Assembly (NCBI GenBank): GCA_013178295.1
Contig: JABLWW010000002.1
Coordinates: 186,001 to 250,000, forward strand
DNA from: Anaerolineae bacterium
GTDB lineage: Bacteria; Chloroflexota; Anaerolineae; Anaerolineales; Anaerolineaceae
DNA: 64,000 nt
Direction: 5' to 3'
Shown here: in pieces, positions 6,803 to 15,761 of the stretch
Numbering within the stretch: the first letter of the stretch is position 1
Layout: every line of letters starts with the position of its first letter
Position numbers and translations under genes: made by a program
Notes under the pieces: generated by a model
Told to the model about the DNA's origin: nothing
What the model saw: the letters and a program-made list of their open reading frames with translations, nothing else
The model's database searches: none

Positions 6803-7639
6803 ATGCCAGTCAGAGTGGTTACAGACAGCACGTGTGATTTGCCCAAAGAAGTGATTGAAAAGCTTGGGGTGACGGTTGTTCCGTGTTATATCAACATGGA
6901 TAATGTCAGCTATGAGGATGGGGTAAATATTACCCGAAAAGAATTTTACGAGAGACTGCCACATTGTAAAACATTTCCCACCACCTCTGCACCGGGGATT
7001 GATACCTTTGTTCAGACATACCGCCGTCTGTTAGTGGAGGAAGGCAGTGAGGTTGTCTCAATTCACATTGCCAACGCGCTGAGCAATGTGGGAAATATCG
7101 CCCGTCTGGCGGCTCAAAGCGATGAGAAGCTCAAAGTTTCTGTGGTTGATTCTGGGCAGATTACGTTGGGGGTCGGTCTGATTGTTGAAGCTGCCGCTAT
7201 CGCAGCCAGGGCTGGAGAAACGTTAAAAGGTATTTTGAGTCTGGTTCAAGAGAAGATAAAAAAAGTATATTCGTATGCTTCGCTGGACACACTTGAATTT
7301 TTACGCCGCGGCGGGCGCATGTCTCATGTGCAGTACCACATCACTTCTCTTTTGGATATCAAGCCTATTCTTACGATGCATGCCGGGCACAGCGGTATGG
7401 AGCTTGCCAGGACTCGAAAACGTTCCTGGGAGAAAATGATGGGCATGGTAAAAGCTCTTGGGCAGTTGAGCAGGCTCGAGATGGTGCATACCAACGCGCC
7501 TGATACGGCAAAATCTCTGTATCAGGCGGCAAGCCACCTTTTTCCGGGAAGCGCTACCCCCATATTTGCAGAGGTTTCTCCGGTGATTGGTGCGCATGTT
7601 GGTCCTGGTGCGGTTGGTTTTGTGTGTGAGGTTAAATAG
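6803..7639 (+). CDS. DegV family fatty-acid-binding protein
   Basis: The 278-residue protein belongs to the DegV family, which binds a fatty acid and, as FakB in some bacteria, presents it to fatty acid kinase. Diagnostic are VTDSTCDLP (residues 5-13), the TFPTTSAPGIDTF loop, SIHIANALSNVGN, VVDSGQITLGVG, LDTLEFLRRGGRMS and the GAHVGPGAVGF end. The ATG at 6803 was chosen because the in-frame GTG 12 bases earlier sits inside the GGGAG ribosome binding site. Two small membrane proteins follow at 26 and 1 base. No fatty acid kinase A gene is nearby, so the lipid role is family-based. Confidence 0.92.
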   Translation: MPVRVVTDSTCDLPKEVIEKLGVTVVPCYINMDNVSYEDGVNITRKEFYERLPHCKTFPTTSAPGIDTFVQTYRRLLVEEGSEVVSIHIANALSNVGNIARLAAQSDEKLKVSVVDSGQITLGVGLIVEAAAIAARAGETLKGILSLVQEKIKKVYSYASLDTLEFLRRGGRMSHVQYHITSLLDIKPILTMHAGHSGMELARTRKRSWEKMMGMVKALGQLSRLEMVHTNAPDTAKSLYQAASHLFPGSATPIFAEVSPVIGAHVGPGAVGFVCEVK

Positions 7640-7665
7640 CTATGACTTTTTCGGAGGTACACAAC

Positions 7666-8007
7666 ATGAAACTTGCAAAAACGATTGCACTGCTTGGGAC
7701 ATTGCTGATGGGGGCGGTCATTTTATATGCGTTTGTGGTGGGTGATTTTTCGGCAGAGGGTGCCAGGCTGCTCTCTATGCCGTGGGGAGTTGTCTCTCTT
7801 GTCGACCTCTATGTGGGGTTTGTTCTGTTTTCTATCTGGATTGTTTTTCGCGAAAACTCTTTGTGGCGTTCGGTTGTTTGGGTGGTTTTGATGATGACGC
7901 TTGGGTTTTTTGCGGGCAGTCTGTATACGTTTCTGGCTTTACAACAAAGTGGCGGAGATTGGCGCAAGTTCTGGCTTGGAAAACGCTGGTCGTCATTGGG
8001 AGGATGA
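7666..8007 (+). CDS. Small integral membrane protein, DUF1475-like
   Basis: A 113-residue protein with three predicted membrane segments (about residues 5-24, 40-60 and 70-92) and a short basic cytoplasmic-looking tail. The pattern SMPWGVVSLVDLYVGFVLFSIWIVFRE resembles the DUF1475 family, whose function is unknown. The ATG at 7666 follows CGGAGG by 8 bases; an in-frame ATG at 7642 lacks such a site. It is followed after one base by another small membrane protein, and the two are probably co-translated. Confidence 0.7.
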   Translation: MKLAKTIALLGTLLMGAVILYAFVVGDFSAEGARLLSMPWGVVSLVDLYVGFVLFSIWIVFRENSLWRSVVWVVLMMTLGFFAGSLYTFLALQQSGGDWRKFWLGKRWSSLGG

Positions 8008-8008
8008 C

Positions 8009-8350
8009 ATGGTTTTGCAAATATTGAAAGTGGTAGCGGCCGTTGGGACAATTGCCACGGGGATATATGCAATTGTGCGCCCCTCTGCGGCGCAGCAATT
8101 TACTGGCTTGTTTTACACATCTGGTAGAGGGGTTACAGAGATCCGATCTGTTTTAGGAGGGTTGTTTGTCGCGCTTGGTGTGGTGCCCGTGGTTATGAAT
8201 CAACCCGCTATGTACCTGATGTTGGGGATAGCATATCTTGCGATTGCTGCGGTTCGTCTGGTCTCAATGTTTGTGGATAAATCGGTGGTGCAATCAAACG
8301 TTATCAGCCTGGCAGTGGAGATCGTGTTTGGGGTGATTCTGGTGTTATAG
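8009..8350 (+). CDS. Small four-helix membrane protein, DUF4345-like
   Basis: The 113-residue protein has four hydrophobic segments with the feature EIRSVLGGLFVALGVVPVV in the middle, a pattern seen in DUF4345-type small membrane proteins. GGGAGG lies 5 bases before the ATG at 8009. An upstream in-frame start would run through the preceding gene and was rejected. The last 6 bases overlap the convergent ADP-ribosylglycohydrolase gene. Function is unknown. Confidence 0.68.
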   Translation: MVLQILKVVAAVGTIATGIYAIVRPSAAQQFTGLFYTSGRGVTEIRSVLGGLFVALGVVPVVMNQPAMYLMLGIAYLAIAAVRLVSMFVDKSVVQSNVISLAVEIVFGVILVL

Positions 8351-9415
8351 GCAGACATTGCTGAAAGCGACGCTTGCTAATTGTGTTGCCAGGACGGCGA
8401 AGTCAACCCGATTTGCCTGATTGACTTGCTCAACAAGCGGGGCGGGGAGAGCTTGATTGCCATTCAAAGCACCAGCCAGCGCAGCAGCCATTGCGGCGAT
8501 GGTATCGGTGTCGTTGCCGATGTTGGTGCCGCCTATGGCGCACTGTAGTGCATTGCCAGAGGTGAAGGCAAAGATGCCAATTGCTGCAGGGACAGATTCG
8601 ACCATATAGACTGAGTTGCCCACACTGGCTTCAAGGCGGCGCAGGGCGTCTTCTAGTGAATGGGCAAGCTGAACTTCTTGCAGGGCAATTTCAATACGGC
8701 GATATACGCTTGGTCCAGCTACCCGGCGCCCTTGCTGGCTTCCAAGAGCTTCGCCTAACTTTGCACCTTCCAGGCAGGCATCAAGCACTTTTGCGACGTC
8801 AGCATTGGGGAGGAGCGCTGCGGCGCAACCAGCCGCAATCGCGCCAGCGCCAGCCGCAGCGATGTGCGTATCGTGTGTGGGTTGACAGGTTACCCAAGCA
8901 GTTTGAACGGCAGCTTCGATATCGCCGGGGTGGATTAGCCCGGCAGGCGCAACACGCATGGCGGCGCCGTTGGTAACCCCCATACTGGTCATTTTACGAT
9001 TGGATTTTCCTACTACGCCGATGTGGTCAATGCTCTCGCCGCGGGCAATAGCCTCCAACAACGGGCGGGTGGTGGGTCCCATCTGATCGCGGTAAAAGGA
9101 GTGTGTTGCCCAGTCAAGTAGCCGATTGACCCATCCCTTGACAGTTATCTTCCCTTGTGTGGCAATCAACTCTTCGGCAAGCGCAATCATTTGGCTGGTA
9201 TCGTCCGTGAAATACCCGGCGACGCCATCCCCGCGGTAAGAGAAGGTGTCTATGGGCGGCGGAATGAGGTGATCAAGCAGCCCGCCATGTTCGGCGATGA
9301 TTTCGTCAATCTGGTGCTGCTCAGTGGCAGAACCCATCGCGTCTCCAATGGCGGCTGCCAGCAGACTGCCGAGGATGCGATCTTTGAGGAGGCTGAGTGA
9401 TATGGAGTTATTCAT
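8345..9415 (-). CDS. ADP-ribosylglycohydrolase family protein
   Basis: A 356-residue protein of the DraG/ARH fold, which removes ADP-ribose from proteins or nucleic acids using two Mg ions. The metal-binding motifs are present: GDAMGSATE (residues 24-32), FTDDTSQM near 69-76 and the C-terminal GNDTDTIAAM. The middle contains GVTNGAAMRVAPAG, also typical. It is monocistronic on the minus strand and overlaps the plus-strand membrane protein by 6 bases at the 3' ends. The substrate cannot be told from sequence; no ADP-ribosyltransferase or nitrogenase gene is nearby. Confidence 0.92.
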   Translation of the reverse strand: MNNSISLSLLKDRILGSLLAAAIGDAMGSATEQHQIDEIIAEHGGLLDHLIPPPIDTFSYRGDGVAGYFTDDTSQMIALAEELIATQGKITVKGWVNRLLDWATHSFYRDQMGPTTRPLLEAIARGESIDHIGVVGKSNRKMTSMGVTNGAAMRVAPAGLIHPGDIEAAVQTAWVTCQPTHDTHIAAAGAGAIAAGCAAALLPNADVAKVLDACLEGAKLGEALGSQQGRRVAGPSVYRRIEIALQEVQLAHSLEDALRRLEASVGNSVYMVESVPAAIGIFAFTSGNALQCAIGGTNIGNDTDTIAAMAAALAGALNGNQALPAPLVEQVNQANRVDFAVLATQLASVAFSNVCL

Positions 9416-9474
9416 AGAGAGTGGTCTCCTTTGAAAAAGATTGGTTAGAAATAACGGGAGTATAAGAGCTTGGG

Positions 9475-10857
9475 TTACAGGGAGAGACCGCTGAACACAT
9501 CCGATAGCGCCGCGCTCAGGGTTGGACGGGCATGAATGCAGCGCTGAATGTCATCAACAGCATGTCCGTATGTCTGGGCAAAGACCATCTCTGGCAACAA
9601 CTCGGAGACATCTTTGCCGATGAGATGGGCTCCGAGGATCTTTCCACTGTGGGCATCGGAAATGATCTTGACAAACCCCTCATCTTCGCCAAGCGTAACA
9701 GCTTTGCTGTTGAAAGCCAGGTTCATCTTTGAAACTTTGATGGTGTGCCCACGTTCCCGTGCTTGGCGTTCGGTCATACCAAACGATGCAATTTGGGGCA
9801 GGCAGTATGTGGCTTTGGGCAGCATTTCGTAATCCAGAGGAGAGGGCGTTTCTCCGCAGATCGCTTTGGCACAGATATTACCCATTGCGGTAGCAGAAGC
9901 AGCAAGCATGAGCTTTCCATTGACATCTCCCACTGCCCAGATATGCGGAATATTGCTCTCGAATCTTTCATCGGTTTGGATGGCGCCGTTTTCATTCAGA
10001 CAAATGCCGATTTCTTCCAGTCCGATTGAGCGGCTGTTGTGCTCAAAACTGACGGCTTCCAAGACCTGGTCAACGGTAATTCGTGTCTGTTGACCATTGC
10101 GGGATAACAATACTTCGATTTCATTGGGTTTTTTGATAATCTGTTGGACAGTGCTTTCTGTGAAGATCTGCATCCCGTTGCGGGTGAAAGCAGATGTCAG
10201 CGCTGCACTAATTTCTTCATCCTCATAAGGTACAAGACGTGATAGCATTTCGACAATGGTAACCTCGACACCATAGGCATTCCACAACGAGGCGATTTCA
10301 ACCCCCAGTGCTCCACCACCAACAATGAGCGCGCGTCTGGGCAGAACCGGCTGGAGCACGGCTTCGCGGTAGGTAATAATTTGTTTGGCATCAGTCTCGA
10401 TTCCCGGAACATTCTTGGGACTGGCACCGGTGGCGATAACGATGTCTACAGCTTTCACCTCGATTTTATTCCCTTGCCAGCTTTGAATCTGGATAATATT
10501 TTTAGAGAGCAGGAAAGCAACACCTGGCAAGATGGTAATATGGTGGTTCTTGAGCAGTGTTTGGAGGTTGGCTGAAAGTTGGTTGGCAACCTGTCGGCTG
10601 TGCTTAACTGCCATTGCAAAACTGAAGTCAATACAGTCAGCGCGGATGCCGAGTTGTTCGCGGTGATGGCGTAGAATAAGGGCTATTTCGGCGTTGCGCA
10701 GGAGTGCTTTTGTTGGTATGGCGCCCATATTGATGTATATTCCGCCAAGTGCTTCGCGCTCAACGATGGCAACCCTTTTGCCTAACCGCGAACAATGCAA
10801 CGCTGCGGACACCCCGCCAGGACCTGAGCCAATTACCACGATGTCGTAACTTTGCAT
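9475..10857 (-). CDS. Dihydrolipoamide-dehydrogenase-like flavoprotein without redox-active cysteines
   Basis: The 460-residue protein has the full architecture of the two-dinucleotide-binding-domain flavoproteins: FAD motif GSGPGGVSAA (residues 10-19), NAD(P) motif GGGALGVEIAS, the second FAD motif IWAVGDVNG, and the dimerisation domain. But the catalytic disulfide motif GGxCxNxGCIP reads GGIYINMGAIP, with Tyr41 and Ala46 in place of the two cysteines. The C-terminal HPT-x-x-E dyad reads RPTLSA, with Arg444 and Ala449 in place of His and Glu. It cannot be a dihydrolipoamide dehydrogenase. A diaphorase role passing electrons from NAD(P)H to the nearby ETF or OYE-type enzyme is plausible but not shown. 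Confidence 0.93.
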   Translation of the reverse strand: MQSYDIVVIGSGPGGVSAALHCSRLGKRVAIVEREALGGIYINMGAIPTKALLRNAEIALILRHHREQLGIRADCIDFSFAMAVKHSRQVANQLSANLQTLLKNHHITILPGVAFLLSKNIIQIQSWQGNKIEVKAVDIVIATGASPKNVPGIETDAKQIITYREAVLQPVLPRRALIVGGGALGVEIASLWNAYGVEVTIVEMLSRLVPYEDEEISAALTSAFTRNGMQIFTESTVQQIIKKPNEIEVLLSRNGQQTRITVDQVLEAVSFEHNSRSIGLEEIGICLNENGAIQTDERFESNIPHIWAVGDVNGKLMLAASATAMGNICAKAICGETPSPLDYEMLPKATYCLPQIASFGMTERQARERGHTIKVSKMNLAFNSKAVTLGEDEGFVKIISDAHSGKILGAHLIGKDVSELLPEMVFAQTYGHAVDDIQRCIHARPTLSAALSDVFSGLSL

Positions 10858-10970
10858 GGTGCCTCTTTTGAACAGGATTTTAATGCGTTCTATGGGTGAA
10901 TGGGCATCATTCTTGCATCTAGTTATACCAGCTTTTGCTGAGAAATTTTTAAGGAAAGTAGAGAGATGCC

Positions 10971-11765
10971 ATGAAAAAATCTGCTTATCTTCTTTGTGCG
11001 GTTTTTATGTTGTTTGTGGCGGTAACGGCTGGTTGTACGCGCACCGCGTCCAAAACGCCTATTGCCTCTGAGATACCGCCTTCAATTCCTACCGCGACTT
11101 TTGAGATTCCGAAAGTTGTCATCAGCACGCAGACGCCTGTTGTGCCGCATTCGGCTCCGACGATTGCTGAATTGCCAACTGCAACCCATGAGGCAGAACA
11201 TGCGCAGGGAACACCGGAAGGGGAACAAGCGGAGGTAACACTGGAAGCAGAACATGCGACGGAAGAAACGCATGGTCAGGGAACAGATACCCCCACACAA
11301 GAGGGTGAGACGCCTGATCTGGAAAAGACGGTGGATAGCATGATGCATCAGGCAACGCCGACCTGGGCTTTGACGCCTATGGTGACACAGACTGTGACAG
11401 CGGCGCCAGGCTCACCGGCTGCTTCCACGCCGGGGAGTGTGCCGACATTTACCCCCCCGCCGGCATTTCAGGGGGTGCCTGGTATGGCAACGATAGGCAT
11501 TGTTGCGGTCAAGCGAGATGAATCTGTCACCGTTCAGGCAAATGAATTCCCAGCAAACCAGCAATATATAGTGTTTATGGGGTATCAGGGAACGCGCGGT
11601 GTGAATGGTATCAGCGTAGGCACATTCAACACAGGCGCGGGCGGCACGTTTACCGAGACTTTCAAAATACCGGTGTCGCTCAAGGGCAACGCGGTGATTG
11701 ATATACGGGTTGTGTTTGAAGACGGCAAATATGCCTATAACTTCTTCTATAACACGTCCACGTAG
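10971..11765 (+). CDS. Lipoprotein with Pro/Thr/Glu-rich linker
   Basis: A 264-residue secreted lipoprotein. Residues 1-22 are a signal peptide ending in the lipobox VTAGC. Residues 25-165 are a low-complexity Pro/Thr/Glu/Ala linker with repeats such as EAEHA. Residues 170-264 form a compact beta-rich domain (ATIGIVAVKRDESVTV, GTRGVNGISVGTFN) with no family I recognise. It sits alone on the plus strand between two minus-strand genes of the flavoprotein set. The linker style matches other exported proteins in this window (45265-45906 and 47540-48724). Confidence 0.8.
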   Translation: MKKSAYLLCAVFMLFVAVTAGCTRTASKTPIASEIPPSIPTATFEIPKVVISTQTPVVPHSAPTIAELPTATHEAEHAQGTPEGEQAEVTLEAEHATEETHGQGTDTPTQEGETPDLEKTVDSMMHQATPTWALTPMVTQTVTAAPGSPAASTPGSVPTFTPPPAFQGVPGMATIGIVAVKRDESVTVQANEFPANQQYIVFMGYQGTRGVNGISVGTFNTGAGGTFTETFKIPVSLKGNAVIDIRVVFEDGKYAYNFFYNTST

Positions 11766-11770
11766 AACAG

Positions 11771-12649
11771 CTATTGCTTTGATATTATACCGGTCTCTTC
11801 GAGGAAGGCGATAACTTTCTGTGCCAAAACAGCAGTGTCGCCTTCATGTATTGTTAAGTCGCTTTGCTTTTTTGTCTGACCACCCTGAATCAGGGATTTG
11901 AGACGTTCGGAAGCGGATAGATTTTTTTCAGGTGGAGGCTGGTACTTTACGCGTGGTCGGGGGTAGCCAATCATGGAAATTTGTGTCAGCGCGGAGGGGA
12001 TAGCTTTCTCGTCAACGGGGATGGTCTTGATGGAAGCGTCTGTGACATGCAGGCGCTTTTTCATGGCAACATACTGTGGTTGCTGGGCGAATCTGGCAAT
12101 GGTGATCAACGCTGGGCATGGGCATGTTATCAATTCGCGATCTCCATGATCACATACGCTTCTGGCTTGTATCGTGTCATTATGAATTTCAACATGTTCT
12201 GCTCGAGTGATTTGAGGCAGGCCAAGGTGTTCAGCAAGAAAAGGGCCAAAAGAACGGTCCATGATGTCTTGCCAGATTTCGCCGCAAAGGATGAGGCTGA
12301 AGCTGATTTGTTTGAGCTGTTCGGCGATGAGCAGGCTGGTGTTCCAGGTATCAAGGCGGTCTTCTTCAGATACCAGAAGGTGAATGGCATTGGTTGCCCC
12401 GCGTGCCACGCAATACCTCAAGTCGTCTTTTGCTGCGGCGCTTGCAGCACAAATGACCGTAAGGGTTGTTTGGTGTGTCTTTTGTAGCTGTAGGGCAATT
12501 TCGAGGGCAGCTAAATCGGAAGGCTCTATGGTGAGCAGATGCTCCTCATCAGCCTGCGGACAAACGGCTTTTTCATTTGCAGACAGTTGTAGAGACGCTA
12601 GCGGGTCAAAAACTTGATGAATACAGACGATGATATTGCGCATAGCCAT
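11771..12649 (-). CDS. etfB: Electron transfer flavoprotein beta subunit
   Basis: The 292-residue protein is the AMP/FAD-binding beta subunit of an ETF, which shuttles electrons between acyl-CoA-type dehydrogenases or reductases and a quinone, NADH or ferredoxin partner. Seen are NIIVCIHQVFDP at the start, PSDLAALEIALQL, VARGATNAIHLLV, and the LAEHLGLPQITRAEHVEI segment, then the C-terminal arm IPSALTQISMIGYPRPRVK. About 30 residues longer than classical EtfB. It follows etfA by 17 bases. Whether it is the bifurcating type cannot be settled by eye. Confidence 0.92.
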   Translation of the reverse strand: MAMRNIIVCIHQVFDPLASLQLSANEKAVCPQADEEHLLTIEPSDLAALEIALQLQKTHQTTLTVICAASAAAKDDLRYCVARGATNAIHLLVSEEDRLDTWNTSLLIAEQLKQISFSLILCGEIWQDIMDRSFGPFLAEHLGLPQITRAEHVEIHNDTIQARSVCDHGDRELITCPCPALITIARFAQQPQYVAMKKRLHVTDASIKTIPVDEKAIPSALTQISMIGYPRPRVKYQPPPEKNLSASERLKSLIQGGQTKKQSDLTIHEGDTAVLAQKVIAFLEETGIISKQ

Positions 12650-12666
12650 TATATCTTTATCTTTTA

Positions 12667-13662
12667 TTAATCTCTTTTCAGCTTTTGAAGGCGGTCGATT
12701 ATCTCAGGCAGAATCTGACGCAAGTCTCCCACAATTCCCAATTTGCTATGGGTAAAAATGGGGGCTTTACGGTCGATATTGACGGCAACAATTGTGCTGG
12801 CTGGGTTGATCCCCTGTATATGGTAATATGCTCCTGATATACCCAATGCAATATAGACATCTGGTTTAACGTTTTTGCCGGTTTGCCCGATGACACGCTC
12901 GCGCCGAACCAAGCCCTGATCCAATAACGGGCGTGTACCGGCGATGGGGGCTTGCAGAAGGTCAGCAAGGCTCTCCACCGTTTGCCAGCAGTCGGATTCT
13001 GCTACACCTCTTCCAGCGCCAATGATCACACTGGCTTCGCGAATATCTATGCTGCGTGGATCTCCCTTGGTTCTTTCCAGCATGGATGTACGAATATCAT
13101 CAGGGCTGATATGCGGGGTAAAGGTCTTCACCTGGATAGGGCTATATTCAGAAGGCGGTTGGATTCCGATTGCGCCTGGAAGCAGCATGGCAAAAGCAGG
13201 GGTTTGTTCGCAGGCGAAGGTCGTATAAAACTGTCCATAGTGAGTCGGTTTGACAAAAACAAACCCTCGTTGGTTATCGCCCAGACTGATTCTGACGCAG
13301 TTACTTACCAGCGGGGCTTTGAGACGGGCACACAAGCGGGGGATGAAGTCCTGGCTGGTTAAGGTGGCGCTGGCAATAAACAGAGAAGGCATATATTGTT
13401 CAATGAGCTGCGAGAGCGCGATGACGTAGCCGTCTGTTGAGAAAGTTGTCAAAAGAGGATGTTCAACTGAGATGAGGCTTTGAATGGGCTGTTTTTCAAG
13501 TACCGCGTCTAAGTCGGCGCAGGGTGTGCCGATGGTGATGACTACAAGATTGCTTGCTGTTTGTCTGGCGACCCGTGCCCCTTCCTGGATGGCTTCCAGC
13601 GAGCCATCCAGCCAGCGGTTTGTGGTATATTCAGCAAAAACGAAGATGTCTCCAAGTGTCAA
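12667..13662 (-). CDS. etfA: Electron transfer flavoprotein alpha subunit
   Basis: The 331-residue protein carries the C-terminal FAD domain of EtfA: VIIGAGRGVAES, the GTRPLLDQG segment, IGQTGKNVKPDVYIALGIS, and IVAVNIDRKAPIFTHS followed by GIVGD. The N-terminal half is the alpha/beta domain that packs against EtfB. I place the start at TTG 13662 because GGAG lies 6 bases before it and the protein then begins directly with the fold (TLGDIFVFAEY). An in-frame ATG at 13770 would add 36 unlike residues and overlap the upstream gene. It is the middle gene of an OYE-etfA-etfB operon. Confidence 0.9.
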   Translation of the reverse strand: MTLGDIFVFAEYTTNRWLDGSLEAIQEGARVARQTASNLVVITIGTPCADLDAVLEKQPIQSLISVEHPLLTTFSTDGYVIALSQLIEQYMPSLFIASATLTSQDFIPRLCARLKAPLVSNCVRISLGDNQRGFVFVKPTHYGQFYTTFACEQTPAFAMLLPGAIGIQPPSEYSPIQVKTFTPHISPDDIRTSMLERTKGDPRSIDIREASVIIGAGRGVAESDCWQTVESLADLLQAPIAGTRPLLDQGLVRRERVIGQTGKNVKPDVYIALGISGAYYHIQGINPASTIVAVNIDRKAPIFTHSKLGIVGDLRQILPEIIDRLQKLKRD

Positions 13663-13696
13663 CTTTTGCTCCAGTACGGTGATTGAGTAAGAAAGA

Positions 13697-15730
13697 TTAT
13701 ATTTCTCTTGAAACCCGCCCGGCGTCTGCCATGGCGTCCAGTGCTTTGCGCGGCTCGAGGCAGTCACCAATCAGGTGAATGGAAGGAATTACACCCTCCA
13801 GCCCATGCATCCACTCACGGACAGGTTGCATGCGGAGATGAACAATGACATTATCAACTTCAAGGAATTTATCTTCCAATTCACCAATGCGCACGGAGGT
13901 TGTACAGGGATGTTGTTCTCCAGTTTTGCTGATCACAACGCCGTTTTCCTCAATGGATTTCAGCATCTGAAAGGGTAGAAATTCTATTTTGTCGCGGGCA
14001 AAACTCATCAAGACGTAGCGACCGGTGAAGCTGTTCTTGTCCTGGGCAATTGCAGACCAGGGGTCTTCCCAAGCCTGGGTTTGTGCGCCAGAGATGAGAT
14101 ACACCTTCTTGTCCTGATCAGCCAGCCATTCGGCGCATTCAATGGTCTGGGTGTCGTTTCCTACCAGCAGTACGCGATGACCGGTTTGTGTTTTTCCTGA
14201 GAGTGTGTCATAAACATTGCTGACAATGGGGCGGCTGTAGCCGTTGAGGTGTTTTGGTATTTCAGGGAAAGCACCGGTGGCGGCGATCAGAACATCTGGG
14301 GCAAATTGCCGGACGGCCTCCGAACTGGCTGGCTGGTTAAGGGAGACCCGCACACCTACTTTTGGCAGTTGTGTTATCAACCAACGGATAAAGTCGCCAA
14401 ATTCCTCGCGACGGGGTGGTAAAGCGGCAAGCAGCGCTGCACCGCCCAGGCGATCGCTTTTTTCCCATAGGGTCACTTCATGTCCACGCAACGCAGCAAT
14501 ACGTGCAGCTTCCATACCGGCAGGGCCGCCTCCGACCACCAGAACACGTTTTTTGCGAGGGGGAGGGGTAAGCTTTGCCCAGAATCTTTCCCTGCCGGCA
14601 ACCGGGTTAACCAGGCAGGTCAAGTCGAGCTGCGACCAGGTACGGTCAGTGCATCCCTGCATACAGGCGATGCAGGGGCGGATATCTTCCAATCTGTTTT
14701 GCATGACCTTATTAGGTAAATCTGGGTCTGCCATAAGAGCGCGGGTCATAATACAGAAATCGGCACTGCCGCGCTGTAGAATGCCTTCCGCATGCAGTGG
14801 GTCTTTGATACGTCCTACTATGAATATGGGGGTGTTCTTCACTGCCGAACGTATGCCTGCCCCTAGATGCTCTAGAAATCCCATGGGCATTGCCATAGGG
14901 GCTACCATGGCTGCAACGCCTTCAGGGGAATGTAGCCCGGCAGAGACGCTGATGTAATCGGCGAAATGGCAGTCTTCGATACTTTGAGCTACTTTTTGAT
15001 AATCCTCAAGTGTATACCCCCCATCCATCAGATCGTCGCCATTGATACGGATGCCAACGGGGTAGTCGGGCCCAACTTTGGCGCGTACGGCTTCGAGTAC
15101 TTCAAGGACGATGCGTGTGCGGTTTTCAAAGCTGCCGCCGTACTGGTCATTTCTCTGGTTGCTAAATGGGGAGAGAAATTGCCCCAGCAGGTATCCATGA
15201 GCCGCATGTATCTCGACCAGATCGAACCCCGCCTCCTTGCTGCGCCTGGCGGCTTCAGCAAATTCGTCTATCACTTCATGGATTCTTTTGACGCTCATCT
15301 CTTCGGGCACATCCTTGATATACCCTGTAGGCAAGGTGCCGACAATTGGGCTAGGGGCTTCGGGCTGGTAGCCTGTGGTATCACGGGTTGTCTGACGACC
15401 TGCATGGCACAGTTGGGCGCCTATCTTACCTTCTGGGGCGGCCTGATGGAAGGCATCGGTCAGGCGGCGCATGGAGGGTATGTTGCGGTCATCGGCTGTA
15501 CTCATTTGGTACTTGCCCGCTCTGCCGCGCTGACAGATAAAGCTGTAGCCGGTGTTGACAATTCCTGCACCGCCGCGCCCGCGCTCGGTGTAGTATGCGA
15601 TCATTTGCTCCGTAACACTGCCATCCGGCGCTGCCATGTTGGTGATGGCACTAGACATGACGATGCGATTGCGGGTAACCATGTTGTTGATTTTGCCCGG
15701 CTGCTTGAGTAGAAAGATTTCTTCAGACAT
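13697..15730 (-). CDS. NADH:flavin oxidoreductase, 2,4-dienoyl-CoA/2-enoate reductase type
   Basis: A 677-residue flavo-iron-sulfur enzyme. Residues 1-340 are an Old Yellow Enzyme TIM barrel with FMN (NRIVMSSAITNMA, GAQLCHAGRQ, DLVEIHAAHGYLLGQFLSP, GGSFENRTR). A [4Fe-4S] site follows with the spacing C-x2-C-x3-C-x11-C (CIACMQGC .. TC), then an FAD/NAD(P) module beginning VLVVGGGPAGMEAARIAA near residue 395. This is the layout of FadH, 2-enoate reductase and TMA dehydrogenase. With EtfAB encoded 34 bases downstream it most likely reduces or oxidises an unsaturated acid or its CoA ester with ETF as partner. The exact substrate is unknown. Confidence 0.92.
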   Translation of the reverse strand: MSEEIFLLKQPGKINNMVTRNRIVMSSAITNMAAPDGSVTEQMIAYYTERGRGGAGIVNTGYSFICQRGRAGKYQMSTADDRNIPSMRRLTDAFHQAAPEGKIGAQLCHAGRQTTRDTTGYQPEAPSPIVGTLPTGYIKDVPEEMSVKRIHEVIDEFAEAARRSKEAGFDLVEIHAAHGYLLGQFLSPFSNQRNDQYGGSFENRTRIVLEVLEAVRAKVGPDYPVGIRINGDDLMDGGYTLEDYQKVAQSIEDCHFADYISVSAGLHSPEGVAAMVAPMAMPMGFLEHLGAGIRSAVKNTPIFIVGRIKDPLHAEGILQRGSADFCIMTRALMADPDLPNKVMQNRLEDIRPCIACMQGCTDRTWSQLDLTCLVNPVAGRERFWAKLTPPPRKKRVLVVGGGPAGMEAARIAALRGHEVTLWEKSDRLGGAALLAALPPRREEFGDFIRWLITQLPKVGVRVSLNQPASSEAVRQFAPDVLIAATGAFPEIPKHLNGYSRPIVSNVYDTLSGKTQTGHRVLLVGNDTQTIECAEWLADQDKKVYLISGAQTQAWEDPWSAIAQDKNSFTGRYVLMSFARDKIEFLPFQMLKSIEENGVVISKTGEQHPCTTSVRIGELEDKFLEVDNVIVHLRMQPVREWMHGLEGVIPSIHLIGDCLEPRKALDAMADAGRVSREI

Positions 15731-15761
15731 GTTTTATTCTCCTTTGGATACAAAAGGTGCT

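Noticed and set aside
9475-10857. Annotation as dihydrolipoyl dehydrogenase (lpd)
   Set aside because: The redox cysteines and the catalytic His-Glu dyad are all replaced, and no 2-oxoacid dehydrogenase E1/E2 or glycine cleavage genes are nearby.
14244-15712. Open frames of 237 and 248 codons antisense to the OYE-type gene
   Set aside because: The minus-strand product has complete FMN, FAD and Fe-S motifs; the antisense products are low-complexity and Arg/Pro/Ser-rich.
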